From NCBI GenBank assembly GCA_963924555.1, contig OZ004582.1:6262001-6326000 (forward strand): 64,000 bases of DNA. Reading direction: 5' to 3'. The DNA comes from Crambe crambe. Lineage: Eukaryota; Porifera; Demospongiae; Poecilosclerida; Crambeidae. This document shows positions 54,900 through 64,000 of the stretch, piece by piece. Below the pieces are notes generated by a model that was not told where the DNA came from, ran no database searches, and saw only the letters and a list, made by a program, of their open reading frames with translations. Each line of letters begins with the position of its first letter. Position 1 is the first letter of the stretch. A program made the position numbers and the translations under genes.

Positions 54900-55910
54900 A
54901 TACAAATGGTATGTACCTTGAGGGATATTTTTGCAGTCAGTGCAGTTGCACCCTGGTCCACAAGTGTTGTCATTGCTGTAACACTGCATCTTCCATTGAA
55001 GCATTGTGATTTTTTACAATTGCAACCTTTCAAGAGGTAATGAACACATTTCTTCACCTCAGCTATGTTTTGAGCCAAATCCCACTTTACTTGCAGTTCA
55101 CTTCCCATCCACATTCTGTTACTGGCAATGTATTCATTTCAGCAGAAATATAGCCTGACTCCAAATGGTAACGAAGAACTTTCTTCAAAATCTGTTCTCT
55201 CCCATGTAGCATCCCTAATTGCTGCTATCCATTGTTCATGCTGTGTTTGTGCATCTATAGGGTCCTTAATAAGAGAAAGGTAGTACGAATGAGGGGTCTC
55301 TTTTGTATTGAAAGCAGAACGGACTTTTTTGAAATAGGCTGACCCTACTAGCTGTGGAAATGCTAGGAATCCATTGTCGTAGGTTTTTTGTCTGCCAGAC
55401 TTCATGGTAGTGAAGTTGTGCCACATATAAAACTTTTCTTGAAAAAAGATTTTCAGGAGCATTTTTGATCTGATGATTTGCATCTTTTGTCAGTTGGCGC
55501 TAAGGAAAGATCACTGAGTTTATTGCCCTTTGCAATGCAGTAAGGTCAAGGTACTTGGGGGCTTCCCCAAAGTATTAATTTTGATGATTGTATACTGTTT
55601 TTTTCTGGGAATAGTAGGGGTAACCCAGTGAATGTAGAGTCTGTGTCAGGGGAAATCACTAAAATATTTTTGCCGAGTCTTGAGTAAGCATGTAACCACA
55701 CTAGGGTATCAGCCATGGATTGGGAATGTTTTCATGGTGAAATGTGGAGTGTCCTGTGCGTTCCTCATTTCCACTGATGTATACCCTTTGACCTGCTCTC
55801 AGGTGCGGTCTGATATGGTTGTGGATGCTTTTTGCCATGTACTCCACCATCACTGCATGCCTTGCACACACACCTACAGTAAGAGTCTTTAATATGATGT
55901 TCATTGCTTA
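54900..55910 (-). pseudogene. Remnant of large Cys-rich transposon protein
   Basis: Minus-strand blocks in order: IRPHLRAGQRVYISG (about 55830), LVISPDTDSTFTGLPLLFPE (about 55660), KYLDLTALQRAINS (about 55540), FLAFPQLVGSAYFKKVRSAF and HEQWIAAIRDATWERTDFEE (55390-55180), LQVKWDLAQNIAEVKKCVHY (about 55085), then a Cys cluster CNCKKSQC and CGPGCNCTDCKN in a shifted frame (about 55020-54920). The final cluster resembles TSO1-like CXC repeats. I recognise the block order from uncharacterised transposon proteins of marine invertebrates. There are several frameshifts. Confidence 0.55.
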
Positions 55911-56400
55911 TCGCATGGTACCAGGAACCCTGAAATGAGGCCACTCCTGTGTTCAGGGCACTTTAGTGAATAGTGAGTCCATGGCCCTAAAGGTGGCTGG
56001 GAGTCTATTTTGTAAAAACTTGCAAGACCAGAATGTACAGACTGATAAAATACTATGCAAGATCTGTAATGTACATTATTATTAGCTAAATTGTTTTGAG
56101 CAGCCTTCTAAATGATGCACACTGTCTATAGCATGTGACATGTACACATCTTAGCTAATGGGAGAGGTCTGCTATTTAATTATGTAGCCACTATTCAATT
56201 TGTTGTACTCCCCAACTTACTTGTTCAGTGGAATTGTAGAAATTTCCGATAACTTTTTCTGAACATATCCTTCCAGTCTGATGGGTGGCAATAGCTGTAT
56301 GTGTTCTCTTACATAAGCCACATGGTCCACATGGACCTGTGTGTTTTACCAGTGTAAGTGAGAGTGTTTCCTGTGTAATTTAGTAATAGTTGATATTCCA
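55911..56400. other. Spacer
   Basis: No gene seen between the Cys-rich remnant and the CA microsatellite. Confidence 0.45.
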
Positions 56401-56422
56401 TAATGTATTATCTCTCTCTCCC

Positions 56423-56425
<3 letters not shown>

Positions 56426-56480
<55 letters not shown>
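56426..56480. repeat. (CA)n microsatellite
   Basis: About 27 uninterrupted CA units. Confidence 0.97.
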
Positions 56481-56482
<2 letters not shown>

Positions 56483-56902
56483 TGAAGGCCCTCCTGTATT
56501 CATCTTTGGAAGAGTTCCTGATGTCTCATAGTAGTTGCCATAGCTACCCATACTACCTTATTGCTTAGCTGCAAAGTAATTTTTATCATTATAATTTTGT
56601 GGTTTATCAAACATGCCATATTACATACTGTCTATAATCATGATGCTAATTTTGTCCCGCTACGAAACTAAAGTCCAACATTGAATGGGATTGAACCTTA
56701 ATGTTCGGTAATGGATACCATAATGAAAAAGAACCTGATGTGACGAAAGAGTCAAGTGGGCGTCAGAGGTGATGAAATGGAGGCGGAGTTTATTGAGTAT
56801 GGAAGAGATTAGTATTAGCCTCGTACCCAGGCCTTATTTTAATACTATTATTGCTCCTGCCCCCCCCCCCCAATAAATTTCCTATTCCTACTCCACTGGA
56901 TA

Positions 56903-57010
56903 TCAGAGAGTGCGCTAGCACTCTCTAAGTAGGGATGGCGGGTCAAAGGTCATAGGACTGTATAAACTAAAAACTCTTCTTTCTCTTCTACCCTTACTCT
57001 ACAGGTTCTC
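56903..57010 (+). mobile_element. Hairpin-headed element, diverged copy
   Basis: A|TC plus hairpin 56905-56926 (loop GCTA), leader 'aagtagggatggc', then 'gggtcaaaggtcatagg' and an acceptor tract 'tctacccttactctacag' before new sequence 'gttctcagaaggctac'. Same layout as other copies but with a different cargo exon. Confidence 0.55.
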
Positions 57011-57339
57011 AGAAGGCTACAGTGAATTATTATATCTACAAAGAAGAGAAGAGAATGTTCAAAAGCCAAAAATTCATTCGCTAACATAAGAAAAAAACGA
57101 GTTCTAAAATTGACTTTTGTTCGATTTCTTTATATAAATAATAATAAGGATATAACCAAAAAGAAAGTTCCTTGATATGTGGGTAAGAGCGATAGGAGAG
57201 CAGAAGTCCAAGAGGAGGGAGGGAGGGGGGTAATTATACAGCTATGTAATATTATCATAAGCTACAGTATCAAAAATGGTCATCTACTAAAGTCTAATTT
57301 TTATAGTGCATGCTCTGACAGCAATATCTTGGCTAATTA

Positions 57340-57500
57340 AGTCTAAGGAGTTGAAGCACAAATGAGAGATATACTTTTACTTGCTTGCTTGCTTGCTCGC
57401 TGTCAAATGCTGCACATTGCCCTACATAATATTGATGAAAAAAATTTTTGCATCATGAGGGGATTGATAGCCCCAAAATCTATAGCTGCTATGACTGCAG
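57340..57500. repeat. Left part of the receptor segmental duplication
   Basis: 'gagttgaagcacaaatgag', 'ttgctcgctgtcaaatg' and 'agccccaaaatct' repeat in the same order at 1852-2000. This is the left-most similarity I can see between the two receptor regions. Confidence 0.7.
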
Positions 57501-57696
57501 CATCATAATAAACCAACCACTATTGGCATAGTACCAAAATCTGCATATGTGTAGGATTCATAGGTATATGCCCCTCCCCTATAACAACAACAACAACAAC
57601 AACAATAACAACAACACAGCATCATAGAGCACTTTCTTTTGTTATTGATGAATAGCCACTGACTTCAACATAATAATTAACCTTAAGGCCACTATT

Positions 57697-57997
57697 AAGG
57701 TTACGTTATAGAATTTGCTCATGAATAATTCATAACTTAATGAGGCGAGTAGTTCACCAGCTATGAGATGCTACAGTTGAAAACTACAGTTTCATACTGA
57801 CTAGCACTTCCTACTCTACAACTGAGGGCAAACCAGACACTCGAAACTACTACCGTCCCAGAGAAACTCAACCGCTAAGCAGCCATACCTCGATCGATTT
57901 TTTACCGCCAATTTTCTCCAACTGTAGCCATGTACTGACTGTATTTTGCCTCATTAGCTCATGAATTATTCATGAGCAAATTCTATATCGTAACCTT
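57697..57997. mobile_element. 301-bp MITE
   Basis: Ends 'aaggttacgttatagaattt' and 'aaattctatatcgtaacctt' are inverted repeats that continue as 'gctcatgaataattcat', giving arms of about 45 bp. TTAA lies next to the left end and three bases from the right end. Confidence 0.85.
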
Positions 57998-58360
57998 TTA
58001 ATAGAATGATTGTTTCCTGTCCACCGCCTGCGTAATGAAATGTCACCGCATCAAAAAATATTATTACTGCCACTGCTCATGCGCGCAGTAGAGCGCACAT
58101 GTTTGGCTTCACAAACAGCTCTTTTTGGGAAGACCCGTGGTGAATGATGAAGACAGGACCTTTGAGACAAACAACAAAGCAATAATGGAATAATTATAAT
58201 AACCTCCCGCCCGCAGCACTTGTAGATGTCTTCTTGGACAGGAAACTAGGATTCTATAAATAGTGGCCTAATTAACTTGTATTTCCTAATATTTGTCAGG
58301 CCTGCATGGGCCTGACTGGCCCAACCTGTTCCACCACCTATGCAAATGTGCACATGCACA

Positions 58361-58818
58361 CAGGGGTGCTGGAAGCTATTTTTTGACTGAGGGGGTACTC
58401 GCATCATTGTACAGTGCTGTGCACATTTCATGATCATTCAAATATATGTACAAACAACATTATGGAAGACTATAGTTATTATTGATCACACCAAAAAAAC
58501 TTTTTCATACTGAATTCATTAGCTATGGCATTAAGGTCTATTATTATGTTGTTGTTTTTTCTTTATGGACGTGCAAGAGCATTATTGTTGAAATCCAGCC
58601 AGTTAGCTTAGCCATTATTAAACTGAACACAGTCAGGTACAATAAAAAAAAAACTTTCCTGCATGTAGCTAAATTGCTAGGTTGGCAATTTACTTTAATG
58701 TACAGTACAGTGTTGCTAATTTTGTACTGCCTGTATTAAGGAGTGCCCCCAAGGCCCCCCGGCTCAAATCTGGGGGGGGGGGCAGTGCCCCCCTGGCCTC
58801 CCTGCTTCCAGCACCTAT
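58361..58818. mobile_element. hAT-like MITE
   Basis: 'ggtgctggaagc' near the left end and 'gcttccagcacc' near the right end are inverted. 'gcacaca' flanks both sides and may be the target duplication. It contains a G/C-rich stretch at 58745-58800. Confidence 0.6.
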
Positions 58819-58870
58819 GGCACACACATCATGCGTGCATGCACACATGCATACAAACACACACACTAAT

Positions 58871-59106
58871 CAGGGGCAGATCCAGGAATTTTGAAAGGAG
58901 GGGGCAATTCAGATCTGCGCATAATGGAAAAAAATTTTAAAGATCACACCCACTTTAATAGGATGTGCTTTATTTTGAAGCTCATAAAGAATCCTATCAG
59001 TGCTGTGCCTGCATGAACAAAGGTTAGCTAATTAAGCTACCACAACTTACAATAGTTAGCTATGAAAGGGGGAGGGGGGGAACAACTGCCTTTGTATCTG
59101 CCCCTG
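58871..59106. mobile_element. hAT-like MITE beside receptor B exon
   Basis: Starts 'caggggcagatccagg' and ends 'gtatctgcccctg', the widespread CAGGGGCGGAT-type end. A related single end is at 54374. It stops 18 bp from the low end of receptor B exon 5, in the following intron. Confidence 0.7.
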
Positions 59107-59124
59107 CTAATTATACTGACTCAC

Positions 59125-62100
59125 AGTTGAATACTATCAAAACCAGAAGAACTGTTCCAACAGCATTGAGGATGATTGGCAGTAAAAGCATGTAGAATAC
59201 AATCTCCCTGTTGAATGTACCACAGAATGGATTATAAGAGATCGAGGATACAAAGCCCAGTCCACCTGATATAAACGTAACGTTATTTCTTATAAGAAAC
59301 TCATTGCTCCCCACAGCCACAGCAAAGTCAGCCATGACTGCAATTACTGGCACAAGTGGGAGCAGAAGGCCAGCAATGACACATATTCTGTGGATACACT
59401 TGATCCTTTTTGACTTTGCCACTTGTTGAGCATGGAAGGGAAAGAAGATTTTCCAAAAGAAGGCAGAGATAAGAAACACCAACCAGAGGGAGATTTGAGG
59501 CATGGTATATAAGAATATCATTCCTGCAATTTGTTAATAATCATAGTAATTGTATTGCTGCTAAAATCATTCCACATCATATATATTTGAATGGACAGAG
59601 GTAGCTACAAGAATTTAATGTGTGGATACTTTAACTACGTAGCTAATAATTATAAGCTTGAATACTAATAATTAGCTACGCACTTCACCATAAATAATTT
59701 TCATATACTGACAAGTGCATGAGAATATAATATTTTAACAACTAAAAATGAAAGGAGCATTAAATTAAGTAGCTTGATGGCTAATTCAATGGATTCCCTG
59801 AGGTCTATATTGCAGTGAAATCTGCATCCTTTAATGTGACCACCATCACACTGTGTATATTTTCTGAGTCCTATTGTACGTAACACTAACAGTGAAACCT
59901 GTGTAGATATTAAGATTCCAACATGTCTTTATACAGCACCTATTATGCTATTAAGATGTCCCTATAGCTAAAGTCTAAGCATAGATATAAGAGGTTTTAC
60001 GGGATTGGAAATGCCCAATGAACTGCACAACCGTGACGCGTTGACAGATGTGCACGCGCATGCAGCATTAATTATATTATTGGTTGTGAAAAGAGATCAA
60101 TATTCACTCCTTTCAAGGCAGTTAAAGTGATGTTCTGCCCCTACAGCTCACAGAATAGTACAAGTAAGCTAAGAGGAAGGTATTGAAGAAGTGAAGAGTC
60201 AGAGAGTTGAAGTTGGAGAGTCTGAGGAAGGAAGTTATTATTCATAACTTTTTCCTTGTAGCTAATTATAACTATGAGTACCTATCATTGCTCGATCATT
60301 ATACATTAATTTTATGTGATTGATTTGAAAGAAAGGCCAGAATGACTTTTGGTATTAAAATTAGACATAGATTCATTATTATTATAGCTAGATAATTTTG
60401 CCCCAAAGTTATCCGCCAGTTTCTGCTCAGTTCTCCCTCATCAGCATTATTGCAATACTTCCAGCTTTTGGCTGTTGGATTTTGACACCATCCACCTCAA
60501 GAATTCAGCTCAGTCATCCTGTGGACCCTATGGATATTAGGGGGGAAATATAGTAAGCTTCCCATCTCCATAGGATGACTATTGTATAGAAAACAAATGC
60601 ACCAATTCCATTTACTGTTCTATCCTTTCCCTGAAATAACTAATACAGTTGCAATATTGTTAATCTATTTCTTGGGAGAGGGATTACAGTTTTAACATCA
60701 CTTGCAAATGCTAGAGACAATATAATTATGTCAGCTAATAAAAAAACTATTCCATGTAGCTAAAGTTTACATGCCTTTTGATCAGAAAATGGGCAACGGC
60801 AATTGATTCCATCAAGTGTGAGAGGGAATACAGTCCCATTAACCACTACAGTAGTATTTGTAGGAAATAAACTTGAAATTCTGAGCTAAAATTTATTTCA
60901 TACAGTAAATCTATGTCCTAGCTAGTGTATTATAGTATCATTGGCATAAGTCTTACCTCATGGATCTTGTCAGAACAGCAACTTTGACGAAAGTGCTATG
61001 TCATTCAGCTGTCAACGCGCCTCGGTTGTTAGTTGCTAACGAGAGCACGTGATCCGTTTCCAATCCCGTAAACCTCTTATATCTATGGTCTAAGAGATCA
61101 CCTCCCTCCATGCACTCATTATGTATAGGTCTACATGCCTGGAGGCAGTTTAATACCTGATATCACACAGAATGGTGTACTTCTCACTCTACTGATGAGG
61201 ACATTATGTGAAGGACAGAAGAGTGAAGGTCCATGGAGTGATATCAGTGCGAAAATTTCTGCAATAGATATAATAGCTAAAGACATCATGCAAATAGTTA
61301 TATCTGATAGTACGTGAGAAAGGGGTCTTAGCTATGTGCAAAACATTAAAAGCTGTATAGCTAACTCAGGAATAAAATGGTGTATAAATTTGATTAAAAA
61401 TCATATAAATCTCCAGATTAGAATGATACTAATAACTCCATTTTGAATTCTTGCTCCATAGCTATAAGACCTCTTTTCTCCAGTACTATCAAATGAAATA
61501 CTAATAGGATGTAGATGTCTTTAACAGATGGAGGAGAGGGTAATTGCTCCTCTCTCTCCCCACTCCCATTATAATAACTATATTAGTGTAAGTAGTTATT
61601 TTCAATTAGTGATTGGGCAAGGTGGGGAACCCCCTACTTGGCCCAACATGTCATACCAAGAATCAGGTATCTCTTGGTGGAGGTATAGCTAGTACTGAAT
61701 GTGAACTGTACAATAGTAGGGAGGAGGGAGAAAATATCTTTCACTGATGGGTCTGGCTATCAAGCTGCTTAACTTCAGGCTAAATACTTGATGATTGATG
61801 ACCAGTGTCTCTATAGTATACAAAACCATGCAACATACAGGATATCCTGCAGGGTAACCCCACCTCCATTTAACCACTGCTTAATTTTTTTTCATTTAAT
61901 TGATCAGCTTTCACCACACAGGCAGCAGGAGCCTATTCTCAATAATCATGAAATAGTGGGTAAGGTGGGGGTTCTAGCTGTCCTTGACTCACCAATAATC
62001 AGAAGGTCAGCAGCTATATAAACCACTGATGCAGATGGAAAGCTGAGGAGAAAGATATACAGTAGATAGATAGTTTGAGTAGCTTATTAGCTATTTAATT

Positions 62101-63301
62101 AGTACAGGCTATGGATATACACATAGCCTGGCAAGCTACTTACATTGCTTTAAAACCTGTTGCAATGATGACGACTATACCAGCAATGGTGAAAAGAATT
62201 AATAAGGTTGGCCAAAAAATAGGAACAATTGTTTTCAGAGCAAAGCAGTCAGGGATACAAATTTGTAAATCCTCCTCACAAAAGAAGTCCTCATTGCGCT
62301 CCAAAATTGTATTCACTGTAGAGAGAGATAGAAATAATCAATCTGAGACTCACAAACCATGCATGGTCATCTCTTATTAATAAGCAAGGTAAACAAGCAG
62401 AAGAAAAGTAACATGAGTGTATGTAACTATACATAGCTAGCTCTATACCATTGAGGTAGAGGAGACAGTTACCTCGCTACTTTTCTTAGTTAGTTATATG
62501 TAGCAATGTGTACCATGTACACAATACACTTGTATTGTTAGGTCTTACAGTTCATGATTAGAATAGATTAACTTATAGCTAAATCTAAAGTAACAAGCAC
62601 ACAAAGTAGGAATCACATGAGCAATGGTGATAATCATGTGTTCTGTAGGTGATGACACTAACTATTATTAAATGAAAAGCACTGAAGTGCTAACCCTCTG
62701 CGATAGGGAGTGCTAAGTTTTGAATCATCTTCTACACTGTTGAGCTAGCTAGCAGTGTCTGCACTACAGAATCCACATTCTCATTTTGAATCATCATCAG
62801 TGCCTGCATGTAAGAATATAGATACTGCTTGGAAAACTGCACAGATATGATTAGCTAAGCATGCAGGTAAGATAGTAGCAGCTAGCTAAATGCATAAAGT
62901 CGCCATCGTAGACTTGTCACTCCAGCTAGCTATGAGATTTATGCTGTTGCTCTAATCAACTCGCCTTATAGTGTAGTCTAGACAGCACAGAATGTGCATT
63001 ATAGTATTGTACAGAGCTGGAATTGTGCCCTTCTTTCTGAATAAAGCCTTTTTCCAAAAATCCACTCAATTTAAACACTTGAGAGTATCATCTAGACATC
63101 ATTGAGACTGAAGTTGAAGTGTGGTAAGCGCTGTTGGCTCCGGAATAGTTGCAACAGACAGACAAACAGACAGACAAACTGAGTACTATAATCCTTGCAC
63201 GCATGTGCAGAGGGCATCATACCACATGCAATAATACCTGTTTGATTTGAAGCATTCAGGTTAGTGATATTTAATACAGAATCAGATATCTCCAGCTCCA
63301 C
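59125..63301 (-). CDS. 7TM receptor B, Frizzled/Smoothened-like (partial, 5 exons)
   Basis: Paralogue of receptor A. Exons 63238-63301, 62144-62315, 61993-62042, 61157-61258 and 59125-59523 join in one frame with the same phases as in A. Exon lengths differ from A only by multiples of three (64 versus 58, 172 versus 187, 50 versus 56, 102 versus 102, 399 versus 408). Key segments are [77 protein letters not shown] and [20 protein letters not shown]. Maintenance of frame in both copies argues that both were under selection. The first and last exons are not identified. The introns contain a 1108-bp insertion absent from A and a MITE in the opposite orientation to that of A. Confidence 0.65.
59980..61087. 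mobile_element. 1108-bp TIR element in receptor B intron
   Basis: Ends 'catagatataagaggtttta' and reverse complement with one base difference in length, continuing 'cgggattggaaa'. The 7-bp target 'gtctaag' is duplicated (59973-59979 and 61088-61094). The paralogous intron of receptor A has the uninterrupted site at 3289-3295. Same family as 47513-48336. Confidence 0.92.
61305..61492. mobile_element. MITE in receptor B intron, reverse orientation
   Basis: Ends 'gatagtacgtgagaaagggg' and 'tctccagtactatc' with internal 'tactaataactccattttga' near the right end. In receptor A (3648-3858) the same internal block is near the left end. Confidence 0.75.
62390..63230. other. Intron of receptor B
   Basis: AT-rich intron between exons 1 and 2; no repeat family or gene recognised. 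Confidence 0.5.
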
Positions 63302-63464
63302 CTGTTATGGAGAGAGTAACTAATAATTGTGTGTGGATGTAAGTGGCTTGATTGATAGCTAGCTATTATGTAGACATTAATAGGAGAGGTACATGTAACT
63401 AACAGAAGTAAATTATGTATTGCCACTGTGTAAACAGAAGCCCCCAATAGCTACACTACACTGT

Positions 63465-63625
63465 AAAAACAAAAGTGCCTCACATTAATAATTATGACCT
63501 GTTATGTATTATGTTATTTCATGATAGCTAGCTACTCCTGATTTTTGTAATTTTCTCACTGTTGTCTTAAGGACAATTAATTTTAGTGTAGTTACACTGC
63601 ATATGTAGCTACACTCTAAAAATGA
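63465..63625. repeat. Possible small MITE
   Basis: 'tacactgtaaaaacaaaagt' at the left and 'gctacactctaaaaatgaaa' at the right resemble the ends of 31083-31223, but the two lie in direct rather than clean inverted form, so the call is weak. Confidence 0.3.
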
Positions 63626-63879
63626 AAGCATATATATAAGGAATGCTCTCTGTAATCAGTAAAGTGCATACCTAGCTAGCTATATCTGTTTACAGGGAAC
63701 ACTCCTGTAGTATAAAGTAGAAAGTTTTAGAGATTATAGCTATGCCAGTTTTCTGCCCACACTGGTCGACAGTGGCCATTTTCATAAAATTTAATGTCAG
63801 TGATCATGATTTAACAACTGCAGCTCCTCAGTATAATTAAAGTATACCTGGGAACCTGCAATATAAAATAAAGATACTA

Positions 63880-63948
63880 AAATTGTCCTTTGGTTGCCGA
63901 GTTGTATACTTGCTTTGCTCGCACAACTTTTTCAACCACGGACAATTT
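63880..63948. repeat. Hairpin repeat
   Basis: Arms 'aaattgtcctttggttgccg' and its near reverse complement 'aaccacggacaattt' enclose 'atacttgctttgctcg'. It is followed by 'aataatccttggcctgaata', also found near the palindrome at 7440. Confidence 0.7.
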
Positions 63949-64000
63949 CAGAACCCTATTATACTAATAATCCTTGGCCTGAATACTAGGACTTCACCAT

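Noticed and set aside
55680-55892. 70-aa plus ORF
   Set aside because: The minus strand here carries the recognisable transposon-protein block SPDTD and its neighbours.
58682-58940. Plus ORFs across 58682-58940
   Set aside because: They run through MITE ends and a G/C homopolymer stretch and have no protein features.
62111-62380. Plus-strand 89-aa ORF
   Set aside because: Antisense of receptor B exon 2 (62144-62315), whose minus-strand reading has a conserved phase and paralogue.
1-64000. tRNA and rRNA genes
   Set aside because: I looked for cloverleaf-like and rRNA-like stretches and saw none I could support; short hairpins present are better explained as repeats.

Overview
The window looks like nuclear DNA of a marine sponge, probably a demosponge of the Amphimedon type. 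This is inferred from gene content and style: an intronless TRIM-NHL gene, lineage-type multi-pass receptors with short introns, AT-rich spacers full of 'tagcta' words, and many small DNA transposons. I ran no database search, so names rest on motif recognition.

Host genes: (1) Two paralogous 7TM receptor genes on the minus strand (2257-5505 and 59125-63301) share five exons with identical phases and are reminiscent of Frizzled/Smoothened-like receptors. They are the visible part of a duplication lying about 57 kb apart in the same orientation. (2) A Cys-rich multi-pass membrane protein gene with frame breaks lies at 11507-13290 (-). (3) A two-exon membrane microprotein has a duplicated first exon (9580-10308, -). 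(4) An intact TRIM-NHL gene lies at 15351-17459 (+), with two broken relatives at 10.7 and 25.75 kb. (5) Two intact POT/PTR-type transporter paralogues lie at 27151-28788 and 31368-32981 (+), with three decayed relatives at 0.43, 24.7 and 26.9 kb. (6) A type II membrane glycosyltransferase-like protein lies at 50792-52417 (+).

Most of the rest is mobile DNA: a 2491-bp Tc1/IS630-type element with two convergent genes (42340-44830); a Crypton-like tyrosine-recombinase element (about 39.92-42.07 kb) interrupted by a 1040-bp TTAA-flanked fold-back; a DIRS-like retroelement remnant (37.05-39.59 kb); pogo-type elements (33.4-37.05 kb); a stack of nested elements at 18.3-24.2 kb; a remnant of a large Cys-rich transposon protein at 54.9-55.9 kb; a family of hairpin-headed elements that carry host-like exons and splice sites; and many MITEs whose TIRs and target duplications can be read directly.

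The most interesting object is the two-gene Tc1/IS630 element. It encodes a DD34E transposase plus a spliced, probably nuclear accessory protein with a ubiquitin-like/PB1-like N-terminal region and a SHOCT-like C-terminus. A 36-nt homopolymer run has expanded inside the transposase catalytic motif and puts it out of frame.
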